Source: Escarpia spicata
Taxonomy: Eukaryota > Annelida > Polychaeta > Sabellida > Siboglinidae
Length of the DNA: 64,000 nt
Reading direction: 5' to 3'
Assembly: GCA_963995525.1 (NCBI GenBank)
Contig: OZ023213.1
Span: 49,190,592 to 49,254,591, forward strand
The translations under genes were made by a program, and so were the position numbers. Positions 11,346-54,949 of this stretch are shown piece after piece (position 1 is the stretch's first letter; every line of letters begins with the position of its first letter). Below the pieces are notes generated by a model, which was not told where the DNA came from, searched no databases, and worked only from the letters and a program-made list of their open reading frames with translations.

Positions 11346-13438
11346 AGTTATGTCATCATAACCCATAGAGTGATCTCGAATGACTGCCACCCGACTCGTG
11401 TTGTTATGTCGTCATAACCTATAGAGTGATCTCGAATGACTGCCACCTGACTCGTGTTGTTATGTCGTCATAACCTATAGAGTGATCTGGAATGACAGCC
11501 AGCCGACTTGTGTTGTTATGTCGTCATAACCCATAGTGATCTGGAATGACTGCCAGCCGACTTGTGTTGTTATGTCGTCATAACCCAGAGTGATCTGGAA
11601 TGACAGCCAGCCGACTTGTGTTGTTATGTCGTCATAACCCATAGTGATCTGGAATGACTGCCAGCCGACTTGTGTTGTTATGTCGTCATAACCCAGAGTG
11701 ATCTGGAATGACAGCCAGCCGACTTGTGTTGTTATGTCGTCATAACCTATAGAGTGATCTCGAATGACAGCCAGCCGACTTGTGTTGTTATGTCGTCATA
11801 ACCTATAGAGTGATCTGGAATGACTGCCAGCCGACTTGTGTTGTTATGTCATCATAACACATAGAGTGATCTCGAATGACTGCCACCCGACTTGTGTTGT
11901 TATGTCGTCATAACCTATAGAGTGATCTGGAATGACTGCCAGCCGACTTGTGTTGTTATGTCATCATAACACATAGAGTGATCTCGAATGACTGCCACCC
12001 GACTTGTGTTGTTATGTCGTCATAACCTATAGAGTGATCTGGAATGATTGCCACCCGACTCGTGTTGTTATGCTGTCATAACCTATAGAGTGATCTCGAA
12101 TGACTGCCACCCGACTTCTGTTGTTATGCTGTCATAACCTATAGAGTGATCTGGAATGACTGCCAGCCGACTTGTGTTGTTATGTCATCATAACCCATAG
12201 AGTGATCTCGAATGACTGCCACCCGACTTGTGTTGTTAAGTCGTTATAACCCATACAGTGATCTCGGATGACTGCCACCCGACTTGTGTTGTTATGCTGT
12301 CATAACCTATAGTGATCTAGAATGACTGCCAGCCGACTTGTGTTGTTATGTCGTCATAACCCATAGAGTGATCTCGAATGACAGCCAGCCGACTTGTGTT
12401 GTTATGTCGTCAAAACCTATAGAGTGATCTCGAATGACAGCCAGCCGACTTGTGTTGTTATGTCGTCATAACCCATAGAGTGATCTCGAATGACTGCCAG
12501 CCGACTTGTGTTGTTATGTCGTCATAACCCATAGAGTGATCTCGAATGACTGCCAGCCGACTTTTGTTGTTATGTCATCATAACCCATAGAGTGATCTGG
12601 AATGACAGCCAGCCGACTTGTGTTGTTATGTCGTCATAACCCATAGAGTGATCTCGAATGACTGCCAGCCGACTTGTGTTGTTATGTCATCATAACCCAT
12701 AGAGTGATCTCGAATGACTGCCACCCGACTTGTGTTGTTATGCTGTCATAACCTATAGAGTGATCTGGAATGACTGCCAGCCGACTTGTGTTGTTATGTC
12801 GTCATAACCCATAGAGTGATCTCGAATGACAGCCAGCCGACTTGTGTTGTTATGTCGTCATAACCCATAGAGTGATCTCGAATGACTGCCAGCCGACTTG
12901 TGTTGTTATGTCGTCATAACCCATAGAGTGATCTCGAATGACAGCCAGCCGACTTGTGTTGTTATGTCGTCATAACCCATAGAGTGATCTCGAATGACTG
13001 CCAGCCGACTTGTGTTGTTGTGTCGTCATAACCCATAGAGTGATCTCGAATGACAGCCAGCCGACTTGTGTTGTTATGTCGTCATAACCTATAGAGTGAT
13101 CTCGAATGACAGCCAGCCGACTTGTGTTGTTATGTCGTCATAACCCATAGAGTGATCTGGAATGACAGCCAACCGACTCGTGTTGTTATGCCGTCATAAC
13201 CCATAGAGTGATCTGGAATGACTGCCGGCCGACGTGTGTTGTTATGTCGTCATAACTCATAGAGTGATCTCGAATGACTGCCAGCCGACTTGTGTTGTTA
13301 TGTCATCATAACCCATAGAGTGATATCGAATGACTGCCACCCGACTCGTGTTGTATGTTGTCATAACCTATAGAGTGATCTCGATTGACTGCCACCCAAT
13401 TGGTTTTGTTATGTCGTCATAACCCATAGAGTGATCTG
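11317..13438. repeat. 57-bp minisatellite, about 37 copies
   Basis: Units contain gtgatctcgaatgactgcc, then agccgacttgtgttgttatg and a GTTATG-TCGT-CATAAC inverted repeat. Variants alternate (tcgaatgac/tggaatgac, tgccac/tgccag) along the array. The left edge overlaps the 5' end of the piggyBac-like fragment. On the - strand that edge unit reads into the transposase leader, so the repeat may have grown from the start of that gene. Confidence 0.96.
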
Positions 13439-15960
13439 CAAGATATTCACAAATAAGGTGTTTCCAACAAATATTGTGGTGTATACATGTATATATTGGT
13501 GCTGGAACTACCAATTCCGTTACCACAATTATCCAGTGTAGTCAAGAGTACAATAAATCTACAGGGCAGCCACAGTTCACTGACCCATTTATATATCCAT
13601 TTATTTAGATAGATATATATATATACACATATCTAGAGAATACAAGGAAGCCTAAATAAATATATATTATACATCAAACTAAATATTTTTAAACAAAATA
13701 TCTTGAAATCTTACTGTGGAATCTTTCCTCTGGATACGGCAATTTGAAAATGTGAAGTGACACTTAACGTCACCTGGTGATCAAATTCAAATTGCATGGG
13801 GTTAATATGGAACTTGTGAATAATTTCTCTAATGTGTACTCTTTCGAGAACAAACAGAACTAAAGGGTTAAAGAATGAAAAAACAAATTCAATGTGGTCC
13901 TGTGGTCAAAGTTACTACTCTGACCACTATAATTAGCATTACCACATGAAAAGTAAAAACTGGATTACCTAAACATGTTTTGTTATGCATATACGGAGCT
14001 TCTTCTTCTGAAGTAAATGTTTTTGATTTCATAAAAATCGGACAACTACTGACAAAGTTGGAAACGTTCTGCCCCAGGGGTTTTCATTGGAACGGTGATA
14101 TCTATTAATAAGAAATGTGTCTTAATATTTTGGGACAGAGAATGAATAGAATTAAAAAAGTGAGTGGCACCAATTTTGTTTAACAGTTAAATATAGCGAA
14201 ACTGAAAGACATATAATTATTGATTTTAAATATCTTTGATTTTACCCGAAACATGGACTTTGTAGTATACACAGTTTGAAAAGACCTCTTTGTGTGTTTC
14301 CAGATGTTTCTGTATTTCCAGTTTTTGCATGCTTTACTCTAGCATAGGCACTGGAACGTTGTGAATACAACCTCCAATTGAAACTTAAAAAACACTGAAG
14401 CTCTCCAAAAATCTCCAATTGCACTCCCTTGAAGATAAAAAACCCACCAAAATTCCTAGCTGCAGCACCCCTTGAAAAAATGCACCCCTTGGTCCCCTTC
14501 ATTAATACTGGGGTGGCTCAGCCCCCAAGCTCCCCCCCCCCCCCCCCCGTTCTGATGTCTATGTCTACTATTTTCTAGTAGTAGATGCAGTACGCTCATT
14601 GGTTAGACAGTTGCATTTACAGAGAAATTTGGAATAATAGATTCATTGACCTTTAAACAGTAACGATTGATGACCAGGGTATGCTTCAAAAGGTGGCAAT
14701 CACTGTACAAAAGGAAAACAATTACTTGCGTCAGACATATTTAATTGCAAACTGAGGAGGGAGTTTTAATGAAAACAGACAATCAAAAATACACAAGATG
14801 ATAAGCGTTTCTAATTTATGTACAGGCTATTAACAGAAAAGTTGGGTTATCTTCTGTGAAACTGTTTTAAGATAAGATAGTTTATTACGCCTTTTTACAA
14901 AGGAATTTTGCATAAACTTTATGGGAGAGCCCGTGAGTGCACATCGCAGCAGTGCCGCACATCTGCTTATTTAACTTTACTCATTATTTATATAACAATT
15001 TTACTCCTATGCTACTGCTAAAAACACAGTTGCTTATTGAAGTGGCATTGTCTTTTACTGCCTGATATTGAATATGTGATACTATATATGGAAACTAAGT
15101 GATAGTGTTGAAATGCAATAATTACATAAATACTGAAGAGAAAAACATGGTATGTTTGAAAACAAGGATATTCTAATAATAAAATGCTCTGTATACATTT
15201 TAATTTATAGTTAATATTACATCCAAGTAACTTAGTTGATCCTGATGCAATATACACACTTATTTGTTAACCAATGTTTAAATATTGCATACATGACAAA
15301 AAAGCAAACTGAATCGACACTACAAACAATGATGCAAATTGGTCAGAATTATGTTAGTTACATCCAGGCTAGATTGTCCTGATCACTATATCAATCTTAT
15401 TTCATATTCTTAATCTATATATTTTAGGACTATGGAAATGGGCTAAGCTGCAGAAGCACTGCCAAAGCATTGCAGAACGTAGTGGTTGTATAAACCGTAC
15501 TTAATGTAGTCATAATGTTCTATTGTGTTAAATTACTAGCGCTGCGAGGCACAGTTACAGGGAGTGCGTGTTTGGAACGGTGCCACTGTTCGCGACACCG
15601 AGTCCGACTGCGAGGTGTCATTGGCGGGACACCGCTATCATTCAATGTTACGTGGTTATGTTCGCTGTGGTTTTACTGTTACACATCAATAAGATGTTGC
15701 ACATCAAATTGTACACCCACAGTGTCTTATCTTCTAAGACCAATACTGTGACACGAAACTATACCGGAAAAGAAACAGCAACGTATTAAACAAAACAAAG
15801 TCTCAAACGGCAGTTTGTCTTGAAATTGAAAGCAGGACACCAAGGAAATGAAGTACAACTGAACGCAGTTGGGCTAACACAACAAATAAATCGCCTATAA
15901 AATGCGTGCTTAGTATATCACAATGGAATAGATGTAGTAAATAGTTCATACGCATTTCCG
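13439..15960. other. Intergenic, no gene seen
   Basis: AT-rich DNA. A homopolymer run of about 18 C lies at 14,531-14,549. 14,876-14,960 resembles the 3' end of a retroposon ('gatagtttattacgcc') but is too short to classify. No ORF here has recognisable domains. Confidence 0.55.
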
Positions 15961-15985
15961 TTAACAAGTTTATGCATGAAACATA

Positions 15986-16057
15986 CCACTGAGTTATCGA
16001 TGCGGCAACGAACACACCTCCAGGAAATAAAATGGCGATCCCAAACGTCAACAACAC
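15986..16057 (-). CDS. Possible first coding exon of a small membrane protein (weak)
   Basis: On the - strand, an ATG at 16,055-16,057 opens a hydrophobic stretch of about 24 residues (starts MLLTFGIAILFPGG) that ends at a GTATGT donor near 15,985. It sits just downstream of a CpG-rich promoter-like segment. I do not recognise the protein and could not find a convincing second exon, so this may be chance. Confidence 0.2.
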
Positions 16058-16110
16058 GTGACGTCATTAACGATTGGTTGCGCCACCTTCAGAGTTTTCC
16101 GGTTGGTTGT
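16040..16110. promoter_or_regulatory. Promoter-like segment with CACGTGACGTCA and CCAAT
   Basis: Contains a fused E-box/CRE (CACGTGACGTCA), an inverted CCAAT box (ATTGG) and a CGCCATTTT-type YY1 motif on the - strand, in a local CpG-rich patch within AT-rich DNA. This arrangement is typical of animal housekeeping promoters. Which gene it serves, if any, is unclear. The kinase gene lies downstream on +, and a weak exon lies on -. Confidence 0.4.
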
Positions 16111-16289
16111 CAACCGAGTTGGAGAGAGGGTCTAGATGATAATCATCATAATTCAAATTCTTCATGTATTCAATCATGATTCCAAGCAGTATTGTATGGC
16201 GATTCGTTCACATAGTTCCACGTAAAGATTACCTTATCAAAGACATATGTTGTTTAACCATATTTTCTACGAAAACATGATTATAAAAA

Positions 16290-17290
16290 GGTTATGGTAA
16301 ATGGAAGGCTATCAGATTGGGCAGAGGTCACAATTAAGTGGCATACCTCATCGAATTTAAGTGTCCTTGGCCCCATTCTATTTATCCTGTTCATCAACGA
16401 TCTACTAGACGGTATAAAAAGTGGACTCAAGATCTTCGCCGATGATACAAAAATATATCGAGATGTAAGGTGTGAAATGGACAAAAAACTATTACAAGAA
16501 GACATTAACAAACTAACATCGTGGTCAGAGAAATGGCAGTTACATTTCAACCCATCAAAATGTAAACATCTGACTTTTGGCTAGCCGAAACTTAGCACCA
16601 CATACACAATGACAAGTAAAGATGGGGAAGTGTCAGAAATAGACAGCACATCAGAAACAGAAAACGATATCGGTGTAACGTTCGACAATCCCTAAAATTC
16701 CGATAGCATATTAATTGGCACCATTGTAAAGAAGGCAATTAAACCAGATGACAGGCCTCATCAAACACACGTTTAAACATCTGGACAGTAGCAGCTTCCG
16801 ATTGTTATATACAGCGCTAGCGAGACCACATCTCGACTATGCTGACACCATCAACCCGCACTACGCCGTATAGACATCAACACCCTTGAAAGAGCACAAC
16901 GGAGAGCAACCAAGCTGGTCCCAGAAATAAGAAACCTGAACCATGAAGACAGGCTGAAACATCTTAACTTACCAAGTCTGGCATACCGAAGAAGAAGAGG
17001 AGACCTGATCCAAATGTACAGAATTTATTTATCAATGGCATCGACGACACCAATCAAGAGGATCGACTTCTTCATGATCATAACAAACCGCACACGAGGC
17101 CACAACAAAAAATTGTACAAGACACCAATTTTAAGCAGACTTGATATTAGGAAACACTCGTTTTCACAACGCATCTTCCTAGACTGGAACAACCTTTCTC
17201 AGCAAACAGAGAACGCTGAAAACATCCTCTCCTTCAAAACAAAACTCGACAAAGAATTGAAGATGGATAGGTTTATATTTTAATCACAAA
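16290..17290 (+). pseudogene. Non-LTR retrotransposon reverse transcriptase fragment
   Basis: The + strand encodes GPILFILFINDLLDGIKSG, then FADDTKIYRDV and WQLHFNPSKCKHLTFG, the C-terminal palm of a CR1/Jockey-type reverse transcriptase with catalytic motif FADD. After frameshifts follows the conserved C-terminal part (HLNLPSLAYRRRRGDLIQM, then RKHSFSQRIFLDWNNL). The upstream SGIPQGS-type motif is frameshifted. This is a dead 5'-truncated copy. It belongs to a different family from the element at 28-31.6 kb. Confidence 0.8.
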
Positions 17291-17827
17291 GCATAACATC
17301 ACAAGACAATCCACGTTCTCAATACCAAAATACGATCCATAAAGGCGGGTGTACACAAGGCTGTTATGCCTTACTTTAAAACCCGAAGATCCAGGCAAGT
17401 TAAAATAAAAAACATACCATAGGCATAGGCAGAGCTAGCTAACTATATAACGCCGTTGATCGTCTACTGCCTGACAAAGCGAAGCTAAACATAATATGGT
17501 GGCTATGTGATTACCGATTTATGTTTCATGTGCATGCATCAAACTGTTCGCCTTCTCTGTTTATGTGCCAACCGAGTTACGCTGTGTAGGTGTGCTTTTA
17601 AATCTGATCTTCACAAATACACATTATTATACTATATTAGCTTCGATCAGCTTGACAATATGTATTTATAATATGGGATAAATGCAACAACATGCAATCA
17701 AAAAATAAGCAATACATTTTTCTTTAAGAATTAAGAGTTTTAATGTGTTATTTGCACTAGCACACAATACGATATGAGATATGATATGATAAGAGAAAAT
17801 CATAAAGGGATTGTTTTACTAATTTCA
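17291..17827. other. AT-rich intergenic
   Basis: No coding or repeat signal recognised between the LINE fragment and the CpG-rich segment. Confidence 0.5.
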
Positions 17828-17829
17828 GG

Positions 17830-18023
17830 TGACGTTCATTCCTCGCATAGCTAACGCAAGGTGGAAGCACCTGCCAGCGGTACACAGAGAACCGGAAGTG
17901 TATTGCGCGCATGTTCGTCGCCATATTGGTATCCTGATAGGAAGGAAGACGGGGCGAGTTGGAAAAGTTGGAAAGATTACGGTCGAGCCCTCCGCAAACG
18001 AGCGAGTGGTGGTATGTCCACCT
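17830..18023 (+). promoter_or_regulatory. Candidate promoter and noncoding exon 1 of the TAO kinase gene
   Basis: A CpG-rich patch in AT-rich DNA carries an ETS site (ACCGGAAGTG near 17,889-17,900), a YY1/SRF-like GCCATATTGG, and no TATA box. It ends in a strong donor, CCT|GTAAGTG, at 18,024. The first coding exon of the kinase begins after an acceptor at 22,135 with only 5' UTR before its ATG, so an upstream noncoding exon must exist. This is the best candidate I see. RNA evidence would be needed to confirm it. Confidence 0.45.
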
Positions 18024-19794
18024 GTAAGTGATTGTCCACTTGTACACGCATGCTTAAAATCGGATGCCCTTGAATTGGCGCATAGTCTCCTGGCCAAGTA
18101 TCGCGGATTTTGTTATGAATGCAATGGTTCAGGAATCTCATCTTTGCTTCCCCGTTTGTCACCCAGTTTTGATGGCTTCCTTCAATTTATCAAGATCTTA
18201 CAGAATAACTGCAGTTCTTAGCAGGCTGCTTTCAGTCCGATTTATGTGCATTAATATTCCCTTAGCATATGTGATCCGAATAAGTAAGTGATTCACAAAT
18301 TGTTACTCTGTCAGACTAAAATCACTAATGACTAACTCTGAGATAAGATTAGAATGCTCGCTGGTCACTGGCTTTAGCTTTTACCGTCCATTATAATTAT
18401 ATTTTGGCTAATACAGATATAATGTGTACAATTTCACATACAATTGTTTACATGATTCCACTCTGGACTCTGGCAAATACAAGGTCAATGACAAAAATGC
18501 ATGTGCATACTAAAAATAACCCAGTAGGATAAGCCAATGATTAATGTAATTATATTATTTATTAAGTCACACATATTAACATTGTGTGACCATATACAGG
18601 ATCAGTTTGATGATTAATATATCTAGGCCTATATTTTAACTGACAAACAATATATTCTTCCTGCCAAAGTTCCTGGTACTTGAGTTGATAAACTGTGGGA
18701 ATTAAAAAAAACATGTATTTATTATCTACATGGGTAATTGGAAGTGTCCTTTTATTTAATAAGCAGGAGGAGGTATATTTGTGGTTGTGTCGAGGCTGAT
18801 TTCTCGGCTCGGTTTGGTTGCATACACAATTCAAGTACTTGCTATATTGTTTAAAACAAACACATTTCTTGATCAAACAAATTTGAACTAGTTGAAAAAA
18901 CACTTTAATGACATATATGGAGGTCAGATTGACATGCTCATTCCCTAGTCACCCAGTAGCTTTATAAATACTTCAAAAATAACCCATGCATTGGATTGAA
19001 TTCCAAAGATGTTTCACAAATTTTTGGGAAGATTGAATTGAGGTGTACAGTCCGAAACTATTGAATACATAATTTGAATTGATGCTCTCTGAGAGTTTTG
19101 TTTTTTGGGTGGCATTTTACTGTAGGATGTTTGACGTCGACACAGCTATTGGTTCCATTTTTATGTATATGCCTGCATTGTTTTGTGGTGTTTATCCTTA
19201 TCTGGATGGGTAAACTTACTGTTTCCAATTCAGCGTATCTGATGAATGTACACCCTAGTAGCTGTGGGTTCTTTTCTTCACATATTTTGACAATATGTAT
19301 TTGGCAATGAGTACAACTAATTAATGATCTTTGTTTTTAAAAATCCAATCCCTAAACGTTAGGAAAATGTTCAGTTTATATAAATTGAGTGACACACATA
19401 TTTGTATTCATTTGATGACAAAAATGTTAATGTAATTTGTAAAAAAAATTACAAAATATATATTTACGAAGCAAAACTGGGTAAACATTCATAGTTGGAT
19501 GACAGTCTAGGTGCATATTTTGAATGAAATAGAACATTGTCTGCCCTTTCGGGAATTATATAGTTAACTTTGTGTAAGGTGCACACTAAACGCATAAAAG
19601 TACAAGTTTATTGGCCAAACTGACCCCTCTTCCTCCTGGGTGTTACTCCTCCCCCACCCTGTCCTTAGTTGTCGATGACATATTAAAGTTTGTTTTGAGT
19701 GAAATATGTACATTTTCTGAATGGCCCAAATATGTTTCACAAAAAGATACCGTTGCTAATGTTTGAAACTGCTATGCTTTATACATTATGTTCA

Positions 19795-20145
19795 GAAACT
19801 TAACATTAAAAATGGGAATGCATACATTAAATGTAAACATCGCAGAGCCGTTCGGTCATTTTACTGTGGTTAAATGATCATAATGGTTATCATTACAAAA
19901 TATCAATAGCCCTAACCTAGGTGTGCACATTTTCATCCAATTAAATGAAATGTGATTTATGTTTTCTTCTCCATGTCATAGTCATACTGGTACTGCACTT
20001 AGTGATCATGCTTACTAGAATGGCTGACCACAAACGGATTATAATTTATGGGCGATCATTGATCAATTCCAAATACAAATTTGTACATTAGGATAAGTCC
20101 AAATACATTTCAGTCCTATTGATCAACAGTTGTAATGATATTATT
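19795..20145 (+). repeat. Dispersed repeat family F, copy 1
   Basis: Shares blocks in order with 37,385-37,690: the ATTTTCATCCAATTAAATGA-type stretch, then ccacaaac(g/t)gatta and GATCATTGATCA-like sequence. No ORF; class unknown. Confidence 0.55.
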
Positions 20146-20332
20146 CAGTTGCCAACTGTTTTGAAAATATATATTACTAACTAGATATATTCAGGATGGG
20201 CATTCAGTGTTGTGCATCATACAGACAAAATAGTAGAGAAGTATTATTTTTTAATGCACATGTATTTGCAATGTACTTCATATTTTGGCAGATACAAGTA
20301 CCATGTTACTTGTCGTTTCAAAAACCCAAGCA

Positions 20333-20511
20333 CAGTAGAACCTCACTATTAAGGTCACCCTCAGGACTGGGCCAAATAGCAAGGTGACCGTATTAACGGG
20401 ACTAGTTTCCTATACTTTACTGTTACAAAAAATAATTTGGAACTGTCCCAGGGTGACCTTAATTGTGAGGTAGCTATATTACAGAAGTGACCATAAAGCA
20501 AGGTTCCACTG
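20333..20511. mobile_element. pogo/Tigger-like MITE (family D), near-complete
   Basis: A 179-bp element with terminal inverted repeats CAGTAGAACCTCAC and the complement of CAAGGTTCCACTG. Repeated 'aaggtgacc/ggtcacctt' blocks inside make it strongly self-complementary. The CAGT(A/G)GAACCT terminus is of the pogo/Tigger type. Related copies lie at 6,660, 33,040 and 54,787. Confidence 0.75.
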
Positions 20512-21129
20512 TACACAAAAAAAATGAACCTAAGTAGGTACCAGGCCCTTAGCCATAAATAATTAACCATTAACCAACCGTACGTTGTGCCTTTCAATGT
20601 ATGAACGGCTTCCGAGGAATTTACATAAATCACAGGCATTATCAGTATTCTGCCCAGGTTTTCAAAAGGGCAGGGTGTCATTTTTATTAAAAGGGCACTT
20701 GCGACACGAAACTAAATTAAATACATGAGATGTAGTAGCAGTGTACAGCTTGTAGTTTAATATCATACTACTTACATATAGTATATTATGTACACAGTGT
20801 ACACATATATTTATGTACTATAATATAGGTTTGGGCATTGTAGAACAAAACATAATATTCAGCATTACATAACTTTTCAATTTCTGTCAATCTGCATAAT
20901 ATTCAACATACACAGAGAATATTATACAGGTAATATTTGTGCCAAATTCCTTTGGGCTAGGTTTAACATAATTGAGATATACACCTTCGTGTGCATATTG
21001 AGGCAGAGTCGGTTGTTTTAACACACACATTACGCAATTATTCAGTACTATTGTTCAACTATGTTATACTAAACGTCGTTAAGTATCATTATATATCGGT
21101 ATATTAACACATAAAGAGTGTATGAATAA

Positions 21130-21640
21130 AACATTTTGTAATCACACATGCTGGCTACGGTCCTGCTGGCGCTTTGCGACAGTCTGTTGCAAACAGGCTC
21201 TGGTCTATCGACTTGCAGCGTTTGGCGTATTTTAATACGTTTTGCATGCTTCACGATTAAGAATTAAATGACAGATGATCCGACTTTAAGTTTTGAAGAT
21301 ATGAAAAAAATAAGGACTACTTGGCGATATATGTATAGTCAAGGCGTTGCGCGAAAGTTCGTCGTGAACATGGTCTACTGACTTGCGATGGTTGGCGCAT
21401 CCTCAGATCAAAACATATGTTGCACACATCACTTGAGAAAGAGCGGTAGAAGTCTCCCGACGATTGGACTGTAACTTTTGAAGATACAAACAAAATAAGG
21501 ACTGCTTGACGATATGTATAGTTGAGGCACTGCACGAAAGTCTGTCACTCTGATCTGTCCACTTTCAAAGGTCGGCGCTTCCTCAAATCAATGTATTTTA
21601 ATATTGGCACACACGATTAAGAATTTAACGGTGATCGGGA
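21130..21640 (+). repeat. Degenerate tandem repeat, unit about 170-180 bp, about 3 copies
   Basis: Three diverged units share 'tggtcta(t/c)(c/t)gacttgc', 'ttggcg', 'ttttgaagata' and 'ataaggact(a/g)cttg' in the same order. Confidence 0.7.
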
Positions 21641-22135
21641 CAGGTGTCGAGATATGGGCGTCTGAACAATAGGACTGAGCGCCTGGTGTGATGTCTACAA
21701 CCGCCCCAATTTCGACTTTGTATCCCATTCCCAATCACGGGACGTGCGCTGTTGGATTGTTGAAACGTTGAACCACTCACGCAGTTGAGATAGAGTTGAG
21801 TTTCAAGATCGGGGCGCTTGCAGACACTCAGTGACAAACCAGTGTCATTTGAGCCATTTATTTAATAAATACTGACCCATTAAATTTGTTTCCCTGCCAG
21901 TTGTGCCAATGGTAGTCATTAATGTGGGCACCTAGACGTGGAACTATTAGTTACCCCTCTCAATTCCACCCCTCTTATCAGTTGTAATTACCCACCTTAG
22001 CCAGTCATCTGCCAATCTTGAAGACGGAAGGACTGGTCTCTGGCTAAACCCCCGTGATAAAACAAGGTTCTACTACTGTACTAAAAAAAGAACTAAATAC
22101 ATTCTGTTTTCCACATGGTTATGTTTCTATTGTAG

Positions 22136-53143
<31,008 letters not shown>

Positions 53144-53925
53144 CCGCGGCGTCCTAATCATAGCGTTCATCCCAGCCTCTACGTTATAAGTGTTTATTCT
53201 TAGTCACCCTCGTCGACGTGGTCCTGTACGCGTGTACATGATGTATATAGAAGCATGGCTGTGCGCCGGGATTCTGACGGCACCCAGCGCAGGCCGTCGC
53301 GTCAATAGGTTGTATGTAACTGTAGAATGTTGGTGCGGATCTGATGCGTGAAGTTGTCCAGTCGGGGACATTACTCCAGCACAACACTGTCATCATGCCA
53401 TAAGCTTACTCTCCCTGCCCGCAGTTGACGGACATGCATGCACGCCCCCGGGACGAGGCATTATTTATTACAATGTATCGTGTGCTAGCCACACGCGGTT
53501 GACCACCAGGTGGCGCCCGATTGCTCACTGCCACGTCAGCGGGCGCCCATGTGCAGATACCCCCGAGGATCTGGTTTTAATGTTGCCTCTCCACGACAGA
53601 GGCTCGCACTGCAACGCGACTCGGTTTTATGTTGCATGCAATGACACATATAGACAATTAATGAATAAGATGTTAATAATACTGTACAATTGACAAGTGC
53701 GTATGGTTCCTTGCATTTAATTTATACTGGTACACACAGTGACTGGAGTCTGCTCGTACCCAGTCACGTTGGGATATTTGCAAAAGGGTCATGCGCTCTC
53801 ATTTATAAACATTGTTGCCATCTTCTCTTGACAGCAAATATCCATCCATGTACTTATTTGTATTCATATGTCTTGGTGAATACATGTTCGAAAGATACTA
53901 ACAATAAAATATTAATTCACGTTGT
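53144..53925 (+). other. 3' UTR of the TAO kinase gene
   Basis: Sequence after the stop, with an AATAAA at 53,903-53,908 as the first good poly(A) signal. Another lies at 54,585-54,590. The first about 450 bases are CpG-richer than the flanks. ORFs in this stretch lack coding features. Confidence 0.65.
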
Positions 53926-54786
53926 TGAGTTCTGTCAAACATGTTGGGAGTTGGCCTTTCAGAATAACACTATTAAGCTTACATGCTTTCAAATCAATGC
54001 CTCAGGATATGAAGGCATTAGAATATTTCACAGTAATTTTTGTTGTGAAAATGTCCCCAGGTTTCCCGTATTTTTACCAAAAGAAATTTGGGCGGGCAGC
54101 AAGTATTATTTTATTTCCTTTTGCTTGGGTTTATATCGCACTTAAATCATCTGGAAATATAAATTTTCTGAGAGTCCTAACTGAATGAATGAAATATTTG
54201 TAATACACAGTTAAACAATCATTTCAGCAAGAACCATTGGGCACTGGATACTGGTACAACCAGTTCTTCTCCTGCTCACTAGGTGGCATGACAATCGGTC
54301 AATACATCCACTCATTGGTTCTTAACCCTTGTTTTCCTAATCCAGTAAGTCTTGTATCCACCCCGTTCTTGATTTTCCATTTTTACTACGATTTGCACCA
54401 AGTTAACAACAAGAGAATGCAATCAAGAGGTGTGCTGTTGTGTCTGCCAACTGGACCCTGTTTTGTATGCGTGCCTAGTTGCAAATTATTTTGTTCAGAA
54501 AATCGTGCTCACATGCCCGTACGGGTACACGACTGTAAGCAACTGGCACAGTCAAACTGTTCTAGGCACTAACAATTACTTTTGAATAAAAACTATGTTC
54601 ATAATTTTAATTAGCTCCATTGGCTGGGGATTACCCCCACCGGGCCACAGGCAAGGGTTCTGCTCAAGGTCTTGGGTTGGAGGTAGGTGCAGTTGTAGGC
54701 CTCAAGTGGAGTGCAGTTGAAGAATGTTTTAATGCATCTCATCAAAACAAATCAACCATGCAGGCCCATTTCTAGTTGTTTATTTA
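53926..54786 (+). other. Possible distal 3' UTR, then intergenic
   Basis: Could belong to a longer kinase transcript ending near 54,605 (AATAAA at 54,585). No other gene seen. Confidence 0.4.
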
Positions 54787-54944
54787 TACGCTCACCTCGG
54801 TAATACAGCCACCTTGCAATTAAGGTCACCCTAAGAGAGTCCACAACTATTTCCATGACGCAAAGTATAGGAAATTAGTCCTGCTAATACGGTCACCTCA
54901 GGTCACTTGCCCAGTCCCCAAGGGAGGTTTCACTATATAATGTT
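54787..54944 (-). mobile_element. pogo/Tigger-like MITE (family D), copy 4
   Basis: Contains 'cacctcggtaatacagccacctt', 'gcaattaaggtcaccct' and 'aggaaattagtcctgctaat', paralogous to 20,333-20,511 in reverse orientation. Confidence 0.65.
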
Positions 54945-54949
54945 AAGTT

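Larger units (their letters stand above)
18024..22135 (+). other. Probable 5' UTR intron of the TAO kinase gene
   Basis: If exon 1 ends at 18,023, this is the first intron. It is AT-rich and holds a dispersed repeat (19,795-20,145), a pogo-like MITE (20,333-20,511) and a degenerate tandem repeat (21,130-21,640). No other gene is recognised. The acceptor at the right end is TTTCTATTGTAG. Confidence 0.45.

Noticed and set aside
16040..16110. + strand start codon in the promoter-like patch (ATGGCGATCCCAAACG)
   Set aside because: The frame closes after eight codons.
18562..18903. 113-residue - strand ORF
   Set aside because: No recognisable motif, AT-rich, no splice sites or conserved context.
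53690..54572. ORFs of 151 and 111 residues after the kinase stop
   Set aside because: Lie in the probable 3' UTR; no domains, no splice context, AT-rich composition like the flanks.
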